A DNA stretch of 36,574 nucleotides from an uncultured Tepidamorphus sp. (GTDB lineage Bacteria > Pseudomonadota > Alphaproteobacteria > Rhizobiales > Tepidamorphaceae): the NCBI GenBank assembly GCA_905479765.1, contig CAJQNW010000067.1, forward strand, positions 1 to 36,574, read 5' to 3'. This document shows positions 1-7,793 of the stretch, piece by piece (position 1 is the first letter of the stretch; every line of letters begins with the position of its first letter). Both the position numbers and the translations under genes were made by a program. Below the pieces are notes generated by a model. That model was given only the letters and a program-made list of their open reading frames with translations, was not told where the DNA came from and ran no database searches.

Positions 1-356
1 CCGGTTCCGAGGGCGTGACACAGCGCCGCCTGGTCGACGAGCCCGCCGCGCGCGGTGTTCACCAGGATGGCGTGCGGCTGCATCTCGGCGAATGCCGCGG
101 CGTCGAAGAGATGCTCGGTTTCCTCGGTCAGCGGCGCGTGGATCGAGACGAAGTCGGAGCGCGCGAGCAGGTCGTCGAAACTGACGTGGGCGCCGGGGAA
201 GTCGGGGACCGCACGGTGGCCGCAGTAGAGGACGTTCATCTGGAACGCAGCGGCGCGGGTGGCGACGGCGCCGGTAACCGGATTGACGCGCTCAAAGGTC
301 GCGGCGTCGCTGGACGCGACGCTTTCGTTCCTGATGAGGAGTGCTGCGTCGAGCAT
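1..356 (-). CDS. Partial chimeric ORF: aldehyde dehydrogenase-like N-terminus joined in frame to D-2-hydroxyacid dehydrogenase (continues beyond left edge)
   Basis: Manual minus-strand translation from ATG at 356: MLDAALLIRNESVASSDAATFERVNPVTGAVATRAAAFQMNVLYCGHRAVPDFPGAHVSFDDLLARSDFVSIHAPLTEETEHLFDAAAFAEMQPHAILVNTARGGLVDQAAL...; no stop to the window edge. First ~37 aa resemble ALDH N-termini, remainder is D-2-hydroxyacid dehydrogenase. Absent from the ORF track. Confidence 0.7.
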   Translation of the reverse strand, partial: MLDAALLIRNESVASSDAATFERVNPVTGAVATRAAAFQMNVLYCGHRAVPDFPGAHVSFDDLLARSDFVSIHAPLTEETEHLFDAAAFAEMQPHAILVNTARGGLVDQAALCHALGT

Positions 357-614
357 CTCCCGCCGTTCTCCCGTAAAGCCTGCATCCGGTTCGCGATCTC
401 TTGGCGGTCGCGTGGTTGCCGGAAGCGGTGTTTCCTCTGTGTTCGCGGCGGCTTCTTGTTTGTTCGGGCTTGTGCCGGTGTCGCCTTGATCTCAACCATA
501 GAAGGCACCGGCAACTTTAAAATGCAATTATGTCGGTATTTATTGTAATTATATGGTCAATTCCGCCGGACAAATCGCCAAGGCACGGTCTCAAACTTGC
601 AGAATGCCACGCCC

Positions 615-1532
615 ATGACCCAACAGCCGGTCGCGCCGCATGCTCCGGCGTCTCGCGTGCCGATCAAGGTGGAGCGGATCGAAAGCGGCCTGCAGGCACG
701 CCACTGGTCGTTCAACCGGGACGCGGCGGTAGCGGCGCGCCAGATCATCCTGCTGGTCGACGGGGACGGCGAGGCGGAAACCGATCCCGAGACCTATCCG
801 TTCTCCGGGCCGGCGATCCTGTGGCTCGGCGACAGCCGGCCCGGCCGGCTGAAGGCCGGGGCCGGCGCCACCGGTTTTCTGGCGAGCATCGGCAACGCGA
901 TCCTGGTCGATGCGATCGGCGACGAGCCGGAGTCGGTCGGCCTGCGCTACATGGTGGACCGCAATTTCCAGCTGCCGCTGGCCGGCCAAATACCGCTGCG
1001 GTCCGACATCGTGCTCGCCTTCGAGGCGATCCTGCGCGAATTGCAACAGCCGCAAAGCGGCTCGCCGATGCTGATTGCCGCATATCTCAGGATCATTCTC
1101 GTCTCGATGCTGCGGATTTCCGGCGTCGAGGAACTGGCAATGCGGAGCGGCGGCGAGAAATCCCGTGTGCTGCAGCGCTTCCGGCAACTGGTCGAGATGA
1201 ACTTCCGCGACCACTGGACGGTTACCCGCTACGCCGAGACGCTCGGCATTTCACGCGACCGGCTGCACGCGGTGTGCACGGCAGCGCTCGGGAAAGGGCC
1301 GAAGGCGCTGATCGCCGAACGGCTGGCGCGCGAGGCAGGCCTCAGGCTGGAACGCTCGACGCTGACGATCGAGCAGCTCAGCCATTCACTGGGTTTCCGC
1401 GACCCGGCACATTTTTCCAACTTCTTCAAGCGCACAACGGGCATGACGCCTGGCCGGTATCGCCGGATGATGGTGATGTTCGATCCCGCCACGATTGCCG
1501 GATCGCCGGCTACTTTCGCCGACTGGCCGTAA
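615..1532 (+). CDS. AraC-family transcriptional regulator
   Basis: C-terminal AraC HTH (YAETLGISRDRLHAVC...LGFRDPAHFSNFFKRTTGMTPGRYRR). ATG at 615; ORF opens at TTG 597. Confidence 0.88.
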   Translation: MTQQPVAPHAPASRVPIKVERIESGLQARHWSFNRDAAVAARQIILLVDGDGEAETDPETYPFSGPAILWLGDSRPGRLKAGAGATGFLASIGNAILVDAIGDEPESVGLRYMVDRNFQLPLAGQIPLRSDIVLAFEAILRELQQPQSGSPMLIAAYLRIILVSMLRISGVEELAMRSGGEKSRVLQRFRQLVEMNFRDHWTVTRYAETLGISRDRLHAVCTAALGKGPKALIAERLAREAGLRLERSTLTIEQLSHSLGFRDPAHFSNFFKRTTGMTPGRYRRMMVMFDPATIAGSPATFADWP

Positions 1533-2622
1533 GGCGACGACCCTCCGGCCACAGTCCGTAAAGTCCCGTCGATGCGTCACGCAGGCCGTGACAATAAAGA
1601 ACGCCCGGCGTCTCGCTGGTGGTGTCTTCAACGCGCGTTTCGACCAGAAGGGCGCGGGCGCGCGAGAAGGGGAAGGACAGCGTATCGTCGCGGCCGACTT
1701 CGGCGGATACTGCCGCGCAATCGAAGCGCTGCGGCGCGATCGCGAAGGCTGCGGCAAGCAGATCGAACGGATAAAAGCCGGAGCGGCCGATGTCCTCGTT
1801 CCAGTAGGTAAGCCAGGCGCGGGAGCGGTCCGCCACCCATCGGCCGGCCGGTCCGGCCAACGATATCTGCCGGAGATCGGCGGCGTCGATTTCGACCTCG
1901 CGCGCCGCCTCATAAGGGATGAGCACGAGCGGCACGCCGGCGGACAGCACCGCTCGCACCGCGCCAGGGTCCATCGCGACATTGAAATCGCGGAAGATTG
2001 GCCCGTGGCCGAGCAGCATGCCGCCGCCGTTTCCTTCGGAAGGATGGAAGAGGTGGCCGGGCCGGCGGCCCATCACCGCGATGATCCGCTCGATGTTCGC
2101 GTGCAGGTCCGGGCGCGTCTCCAGCAGCGAGGCGACGTTGCTCAGCGGGCCGAGCGCGAGGATGGTCAGCGGCCCGTCGGCGAGCGCCCCGGTGAGGGCA
2201 GCGGCGGCTTCCTTCCCGCCGCGATGAACCGGGATCATGCGTCCGGTCTGCCTGGCGATGCGGTCGGCCAGTTCGCGCGCCGTGCGTTCGGTGATGGCGA
2301 GCTCGTCATTTCCGGAAACGCTCGACACTCCGGCGATAATGATATCGCTCTGTGTTGCGAGGGCGAGGATTGCCAGGCAGTCGTCCGGATCGGTCGTTGC
2401 GCCGGCGCCGCAGGCCGCGTCCGTGTCGATCCAGATCCGGTCGGCAGCGGGGGGCATCGCCGCCGGGTCCACCGAGGGCAGGGGCTGCGGCCAGTATTCG
2501 CCGGTGCGCCATTCCCTGACCGGCATGGCGAGTGTCGCGGCGATGAGAAGGACAGCGACGCAGAGAGAACCGGCGAGGCAAAGGCTGACCCGGCGCAGTG
2601 CGGTTTTCCCCTTGCCGGACAT
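1510..2622 (-). CDS. Inosine-uridine-type nucleoside hydrolase with N-terminal hydrophobic anchor/signal
   Basis: IDTDAACGAGATTDPDDCLAILAL (nucleoside hydrolase N-terminal motif variant), LTILALGPLSNVA; hydrophobic N-terminus SLCLAGSLCVAVLLIAATLA. Confidence 0.78.
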   Translation of the reverse strand: MSGKGKTALRRVSLCLAGSLCVAVLLIAATLAMPVREWRTGEYWPQPLPSVDPAAMPPAADRIWIDTDAACGAGATTDPDDCLAILALATQSDIIIAGVSSVSGNDELAITERTARELADRIARQTGRMIPVHRGGKEAAAALTGALADGPLTILALGPLSNVASLLETRPDLHANIERIIAVMGRRPGHLFHPSEGNGGGMLLGHGPIFRDFNVAMDPGAVRAVLSAGVPLVLIPYEAAREVEIDAADLRQISLAGPAGRWVADRSRAWLTYWNEDIGRSGFYPFDLLAAAFAIAPQRFDCAAVSAEVGRDDTLSFPFSRARALLVETRVEDTTSETPGVLYCHGLRDASTGLYGLWPEGRRLTASRRK

Positions 2623-2628
2623 TGGATC

Positions 2629-3243
2629 TCAGTCCTTCGTCCCGAGTACCGAGATCACAGGCATGGGGTGGAGCGGCAGCCGTTCGGTCCGGACGTCACT
2701 GAACCCCGCCGTCCTCATCCAGCCGGTGATACGGGCCGCCATTGTCTCAGCATCGGCGGCGGTCGCGCCGCGGTGCCGGGGCTGATAGGTGGTGGCGACC
2801 GTGCCGCCCGGCGCCATGACGCTCGCGATTTGTTCGAAGGCGGCTGCGGTGTCTTCCCAGAACTGCACGACGTTGGCGGACATTACCTTGGTGAAGGGCT
2901 CGTCGAGCCCGTCCAATAACTCCAGGCCGCCGGTCATGAGCGTGACCCGGCCCGAACGGATGGCCTCGGCGTTTCGGACAGTGGCTGCGCGATGCATGGT
3001 GCCGGAATGGTCGATGCCAACAATCGCGCCTTCGGTGATCGTCCCGGCTGCAAGCGCCAGCGACAGGCCCGGTCCGTAGCCGATCTCGAGGAAGCGGTCG
3101 TCCGGCCTCAGGTCGAGCAATTCGATCGTCCAGGCATTGCGCTGCCGGTTGGACCCGCGCGCGGCCATGATGGCGCCCGCAAGCCGCCCGAGAAGTCCGT
3201 GCGGCTTGCGGAACTGTCCATAGACGGCCTGGGCCAGGCTCAC
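2629..3243 (-). CDS. Class I SAM-dependent methyltransferase
   Basis: FLEIGYGPGLSLALAA motif I and downstream methyltransferase fold; GTG start at 3243 overlaps the upstream stop (GTGA). The longer 2629..3438 ORF is an upstream extension. Confidence 0.8.
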   Translation of the reverse strand: MSLAQAVYGQFRKPHGLLGRLAGAIMAARGSNRQRNAWTIELLDLRPDDRFLEIGYGPGLSLALAAGTITEGAIVGIDHSGTMHRAATVRNAEAIRSGRVTLMTGGLELLDGLDEPFTKVMSANVVQFWEDTAAAFEQIASVMAPGGTVATTYQPRHRGATAADAETMAARITGWMRTAGFSDVRTERLPLHPMPVISVLGTKD

Positions 3244-3479
3244 GCGGCGTGGCTCCGGCGGCGGCTTGCGAACGAGAAGACCGTGACGAGGATGCCGGTC
3301 AGCAGCACCACGGCGAAGGCATGGCGGAACTGCATGTCCGGCAGGGCGAAGAGGTCGCCGGCGAGCGTGTTCCACGACCACAGCACCGCGACCGAGGCGG
3401 CGATCAAGGCGAGCACGGCCCAGCCGGCGGTCTTCCAAAGAGCGATCGTCATCAGAGAGCGGCGTTCAATCATCATCAT
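3240..3479 (-). CDS. Small membrane protein (about 79 aa, two predicted TM segments)
   Basis: MMMIERRSLMTIALWKTAGWAVLALIAASVAVLWSWN...FAVVLLTGILVTVFSFASRRRSHAA; overlaps genes on both sides. Confidence 0.7.
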   Translation of the reverse strand: MMMIERRSLMTIALWKTAGWAVLALIAASVAVLWSWNTLAGDLFALPDMQFRHAFAVVLLTGILVTVFSFASRRRSHAA

Positions 3480-3948
3480 CGTCGTTGTCCTTTTCCGTTT
3501 GCGGGAGATGCAGGCTTCGGTCGAGCGCGGCGGTCATCGCGGCAAGCGCCCGTTCGCCGGCGGCGAGATCGTCCGAAGCGATATCGCCGAACAGCTCGGC
3601 GATCGCGGCGGCCTCGCGCCGGCGGATTTCCTCGAATGCGTCGTGGCCTTTCGCGGTCAGCTCGATCAGCACCGAGCGCTTGTGCTCCGGGTTGGGCAGG
3701 GATGCGCAGAGGCCGGCTTCGCTCAGCTGGTTAACCAGCATCTGGATGTGCTGGCGCGACACGGGCCGCTGGCGCGCCATCTGCGGCACGGTCATCGGTC
3801 CGTTCTTGGACAGGCTCTCCATCACGCCGCGCATGGCGGTGGTGATGCCGAGATCGGCATGCAGGCGGTCGCCGAAGGTGCGCAGGCGGTGGAACAACCC
3901 GCGCACCGCGCTGGTGACGGCTTCGATCTGTTTCGGGTTCGCGATCAT
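3466..3948 (-). CDS. MarR-family transcriptional regulator
   Basis: Winged-helix pattern (VPQMARQRPVSRQHIQMLVNQLSEAGL...PNPEHKRSVLIELTAKG); twin palindromes upstream. Confidence 0.85.
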   Translation of the reverse strand: MIANPKQIEAVTSAVRGLFHRLRTFGDRLHADLGITTAMRGVMESLSKNGPMTVPQMARQRPVSRQHIQMLVNQLSEAGLCASLPNPEHKRSVLIELTAKGHDAFEEIRRREAAAIAELFGDIASDDLAAGERALAAMTAALDRSLHLPQTEKDNDDDDD

Positions 3949-3964
3949 GACGCCAGATATAGGA

Positions 3965-4003
3965 ATGACAACAATATTGTCATTATGACAATTAAGTTGT
4001 CAT
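3965..4003. promoter_or_regulatory. Twin palindromic operator, ATGACAA-N5-TTGTCAT x2
   Basis: ATGACAACAATATTGTCAT (3965-3983) and ATGACAATTAAGTTGTCAT (3985-4003); centres 20 bp apart, starting 17 bp upstream of the MarR start. Confidence 0.85.
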
Positions 4004-4057
4004 TATGGGCCCGCGCGAGGATTTCACGGGCAATCCGGCGTTACCTGGTCCTCAATG

Positions 4058-4498
4058 CTACCGCGTTCCGCCGCGCGGCTGCCGTTTCCGCCGGTGATAG
4101 GTGAGGGCCTCGGCGATCATGGTCCTGAGTTCCGGGCGCTTCAGGTCCTCGGCGGATCGGAAGTGGACGCTGCGATTGCCGCCGTAGGTGTAGTGCTCGA
4201 AGCGGTCCTTCCAGTCTTCGACGAGGCTCGTCTGGCAGTTCACGAAGAGCGCGAACGCAGCCTCGTCCGTCTTGTCGCCGTCGATGCGGATCGTGGTTCC
4301 GGATTTCGACCGTGTCGTGAGATAGCTCGGCTGGCCCCATTTCAGCGTCTCTTCAAGCGGGCCTGCGTCTTCCTCTTCGGCGACGTCCAAAATCAGGTCT
4401 CTCAGCCGCGTGAGGCCTTCGCGCACGTCCGGGGCGTACCGGCCGAATACCGGCTGGATTGCGGGCCCCGGCTTGCTGCCCTTCGATGCGATCGTCAT
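4058..4498 (-). CDS. DUF1801-like (YdhG-like) protein
   Basis: LKWGQPSYLT...GTTIRIDGDKTDEAAFALFVNCQTSLVEDW...NRSVHF pattern typical of DUF1801. Confidence 0.65.
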   Translation of the reverse strand: MTIASKGSKPGPAIQPVFGRYAPDVREGLTRLRDLILDVAEEEDAGPLEETLKWGQPSYLTTRSKSGTTIRIDGDKTDEAAFALFVNCQTSLVEDWKDRFEHYTYGGNRSVHFRSAEDLKRPELRTMIAEALTYHRRKRQPRGGTR

Positions 4499-4507
4499 GG
4501 CCTGACC

Positions 4508-5704
4508 CTAGGCCGCCCCTGCGGGCTTGGTGATCTTCACGCGCGCTTTCAGGTCGGTGCGGCAGAAGGCGTGCAGGAAGCAGGTCTGCTCTGACATATC
4601 CAGCGCCGTCCGGCAGAAGTCGTCGTTCTCGCGCGTGTCGAGATAGACATGCGTCTCGACGGGATCGGCCTCGCCGGGCCTTCCGGTGCCACCCGATGCG
4701 CCGCCCAGCGAGAAGTGGGTATCCTGGACGATGCGATAGTCGTCCAGTTCCCTTTTCGCGATCTTCGCGTAGCGGCCGAACTGCGTCATGAAGCAGAAGC
4801 CTATGCCAGCCGAGATATAGCTTGCCGCATCGGGCGCACGTCCCTGGCCGCCGGCCTCGGGACCTTCCTCGCTCAAATACCGGAAGATCGAGCCGTGCGG
4901 ATTGTAGAGGTGCTGTTCGATCTCTTTCACGCCGTCGGGCCGCAGCGTGCAGATGCCGCGCACATGGAGGATGCGGTCCTGCTCGTCCCTGAGGCTGTCG
5001 CCGGCGAGCGTCACGGATTCCTGCGTCTTCGGCGTCATGGCACCGCGCCGGATCAGTCCCGACCAGTCGCCGTCGGCGGGCGTCGCCTTGTCGAAAGTGT
5101 CGCCTGGATCGATGAGCGCATTGGCGGCGAGGCGCCGGGCGTTGCCGGTGGCGATCTCGGCACCATTGTGGGACAGCGTGAACAGGCTGTCGCAGACGCC
5201 GCGCATCAGGCCGTTCAGCGGCGAGGCGGCGACCGCGTCGTAGACCAGCGCGCGCAGCGTCTCGGTATCGGCGGGCGAGGCGATCTCGGCTTCCAGCTCC
5301 ACGTCGCGGGCGCCGCCCGTCATGGTGCCCTTCAGCGCCGAGCCCTTCATCGAATAGTAGTTGTCCTGGATCAGGCGGATGTCGTCGATGGCGATGCCGC
5401 GCGTCTTCGCCAGTGCCAGGATCTCGTTCATGTAGGCCGAGACCATGCCGGTGGTCAGGAACGACAGCGGGCAGGGCGCCTCGTCGAGACCGTCGAGATA
5501 GGCGCCTTCGTCGCTCGAAAGCCGCCACATCGCACCGGTCAGGCCGGAGACGACGAGGGCTTCCTTCTGCATGACGGAGAGCGAACGGACGGCGAGACGG
5601 ACCGGCTGGCCCTTGCGATCGGCGGGCGGGGTTAAACCGGTTTCTTCGGGATTGGCGACCTTGAAAAACAGAGGTTTGCCAGACTCTATCAGTGGATTGC
5701 TCAT
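4508..5704 (-). CDS. Tandem OsmC-like protein (about 398 aa)
   Basis: Two OsmC-like halves: PCPLSFLTTGMVSAYMNEIL... and ISAGIGFCFMTQFGRYAK...CRTALDMSEQTCFLHAFCRTDL. Confidence 0.65.
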   Translation of the reverse strand: MSNPLIESGKPLFFKVANPEETGLTPPADRKGQPVRLAVRSLSVMQKEALVVSGLTGAMWRLSSDEGAYLDGLDEAPCPLSFLTTGMVSAYMNEILALAKTRGIAIDDIRLIQDNYYSMKGSALKGTMTGGARDVELEAEIASPADTETLRALVYDAVAASPLNGLMRGVCDSLFTLSHNGAEIATGNARRLAANALIDPGDTFDKATPADGDWSGLIRRGAMTPKTQESVTLAGDSLRDEQDRILHVRGICTLRPDGVKEIEQHLYNPHGSIFRYLSEEGPEAGGQGRAPDAASYISAGIGFCFMTQFGRYAKIAKRELDDYRIVQDTHFSLGGASGGTGRPGEADPVETHVYLDTRENDDFCRTALDMSEQTCFLHAFCRTDLKARVKITKPAGAA

Positions 5705-5746
5705 GTACGGTCTCGTTCGTCGGGTCGAAGCCGAAGCCTCGACGGA

Positions 5747-7504
5747 TCAGTTCAGTAGCCCCGCCTTGCGCACCCCTTCGATGCGGACGTCGAAATCGGC
5801 CTGGTTGCGGAACGGCAGGATAGACTCTCGGCTCTCCATGTCGAAGCCGGGATCGACGGATTTGACCTTGGCCCACGCGGCTTTTGCTTCGTCGATGCGG
5901 CCGAGGTGGCCGTAGCAGGACGCGAGCAGGATGTGGGCCGTCTTCGAGTCCGGATCGCGCTGAAGCCTCTTATTGAGTACTGCAACCGCCTCCTCGAACC
6001 GCCCGAGCGAGATGTGTGCCTCGGCGAGGAAATGCAGCAGGATGTCCGGATAATGCGGGTCGAGCCGCATCGAGGTCTCGATGTTCTCGATCGCGGCGGC
6101 CGGTTCGCCGTTGAATATCTGCGGGTGGGCCAAGGCGATATGGCCCTGCGCGGAGCCCGGCGTCAGCTCCAGGCAACGCGCGGCGGCGGCCAGCGCCCGG
6201 TCCAGGTCGTGGCTCCACAGGGAGGCGATGGTCAACGCGAAATAGCCTTCGGGCTCCTCGGCATCCATCTCAACTGCGCGTTCGGCGATCATGAGCCCCT
6301 CAGTGAGCGAGCCCTGGGGATCGTCGCTCCAACCGTTGACGTAGTCGACCGCGTGGGTGAAAGCGATCAGAGCGTGCGCCGCTGCGTAGTCCGGTTCGAT
6401 GGCGACCGCGGAGGCGAGCAGCCGACGCGCATCGATGTTTCCCGACTTCTTGTGCTGCCAAGCCTGCTCGCGGCCGCGCAGGTACAGATTGTAGGCGTCG
6501 AGGTTGATCGTGCGCTTGTGGGCCAGACGTTGCTTCTCGTCCGCGGTCAGCCTGACCTTGAGCGCGGAGACGATCTCCCGGGTCAGCTCATCCTGGACGG
6601 CGAAAATGTCGGTGAGGTCACGGTCGAACCGGTCGGCCCAGACGTGGCCGCCATTGGTCGCGTCGATGAGCTGTGCGGTGACGCGCACGCGGTTGCCCGC
6701 CTTGCGCACGCTGCCCTCCAGCACGTAGCGCACACCCAGTTCACGCGCGACCTCGGGGATCGAGACCGCGTCCGCGTTCTTGTAGACGAAGGTGGAGTTG
6801 CGGGCGATAACGTGCAGCTCGGACACCTTCGACAGATCGGTGATGATATCCTCGCTGATGCCGTCGGAGAAATATTCCTGCTCCGCGTCGCCGCTCATGT
6901 TGTCGAAGGCGAGGACGGCGACGGAGGGCTTTTCCGGTAGCGCGGGGTGTTGCGCGGGAGCGGCCGGCTCACCGGATTCCATCAGGATGCAAAACACCTC
7001 GATCGGGCGGGCGATGTTCTTGACCGACTGTTCGCCGCGCGTCTCGATCTCGATCGGGACCTTGTCGCGCACCTGATCGAAGGCGGCGCGCGAGATATAG
7101 ACACCGCCCGGGTCGGCCAGCCCTTCGATGCGCGACGCCACGTTGACGCCGTCGCCGTAGATGTCGTCGCCGTCGACGATGATGTCCCCGACATTGATGC
7201 CGATCCGGAACTGGATGAGACTGTCGTCGGGAACGCCATCGTTGTGGTCGCGCACGGCCTTCTGGATGTCGATCGCGCAACTGACCGCATCGACGGCGCT
7301 GGCGAACTCCACGAGCACGCCGTCGCCCATGAGTTTGACGATGCGCCCGGCGAAGGCGGCGACCTTGGGATTGACGATGTCTTGCAGCATCCCCTTCAAC
7401 CGCGCCAGCGTTCCGGCTTCGTCGCCCTCCATCAGACGCGAATAGCCGACGACATCGGCGGCCAGGACCGCGGCTAGCCTTCGTTGAACTCGTTGCTCAG
7501 CCAC
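5747..7504 (-). CDS. Class III adenylate/guanylate cyclase with C-terminal TPR region
   Basis: RRLAAVLAADVVGYSRLMEGDEAGT...LMGDGVLVEF...FRIGINVGDIIVDGDDIYGDGVNVASRIE, then TolB-like segment (PSVAVLAFDNMSGD) and TPR-like repeats. GTG start at 7504 preceded by GAGGGG RBS. Confidence 0.88.
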   Translation of the reverse strand: MAEQRVQRRLAAVLAADVVGYSRLMEGDEAGTLARLKGMLQDIVNPKVAAFAGRIVKLMGDGVLVEFASAVDAVSCAIDIQKAVRDHNDGVPDDSLIQFRIGINVGDIIVDGDDIYGDGVNVASRIEGLADPGGVYISRAAFDQVRDKVPIEIETRGEQSVKNIARPIEVFCILMESGEPAAPAQHPALPEKPSVAVLAFDNMSGDAEQEYFSDGISEDIITDLSKVSELHVIARNSTFVYKNADAVSIPEVARELGVRYVLEGSVRKAGNRVRVTAQLIDATNGGHVWADRFDRDLTDIFAVQDELTREIVSALKVRLTADEKQRLAHKRTINLDAYNLYLRGREQAWQHKKSGNIDARRLLASAVAIEPDYAAAHALIAFTHAVDYVNGWSDDPQGSLTEGLMIAERAVEMDAEEPEGYFALTIASLWSHDLDRALAAAARCLELTPGSAQGHIALAHPQIFNGEPAAAIENIETSMRLDPHYPDILLHFLAEAHISLGRFEEAVAVLNKRLQRDPDSKTAHILLASCYGHLGRIDEAKAAWAKVKSVDPGFDMESRESILPFRNQADFDVRIEGVRKAGLLN

Positions 7505-7726
7505 GCTTCCCCTCGCCCGGTTGGTATGTGATTTTCCGAACGCTTCGGATTTTTCGGGCTGCGGCGCATGACAGCCGGCAAAGGGTAGGGCACCGCGCCG
7601 CCACATACCGTTGGGCACCATACCGACCGCTGGCGGCGGCGTCCAATGAAGCCAGGGCATTTACGACCCGAGGCGGCGGAGCCGAATATTCGCTAACGGG
7701 CTTCGCGGCTTGCGAGTTCCGGCTCC

Positions 7727-7778
7727 CATGCCTGCGCAGGCTTCCGATCACCTTCTGCAGCAGGTCGAGGAGCTGCTC
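7727..7778 (-). pseudogene. Relic of a MarR-family gene 3' end
   Basis: 52 bp about 85% identical by eye to the C-terminal codons of the MarR gene at 11510-11561; reads EQLLDLLQKVIGSLRRH vs EQFLDLMQKVIECLRTH; no intact upstream ORF. Confidence 0.65.
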
Positions 7779-7793
7779 ACGTCGTCATCCGAA

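Noticed and set aside
1495-2919. 474 aa plus-strand ORF (and similar long plus ORFs 2992..4104, 5906..6940, 16086..17402, 22110..23396)
   Set aside because: Antisense shadows of well-supported minus genes in high-GC DNA; sequences are Arg/Gly/Asp-rich with no recognisable domain.
3244-3438. N-terminal extension of the methyltransferase ORF
   Set aside because: Lies over the small membrane protein gene in another frame; GTG at 3243 overlapping the stop is a better start.
4353-5876. 507 aa minus ORF
   Set aside because: Off-frame shadow of the tandem-OsmC gene, Arg-rich without domain signature.
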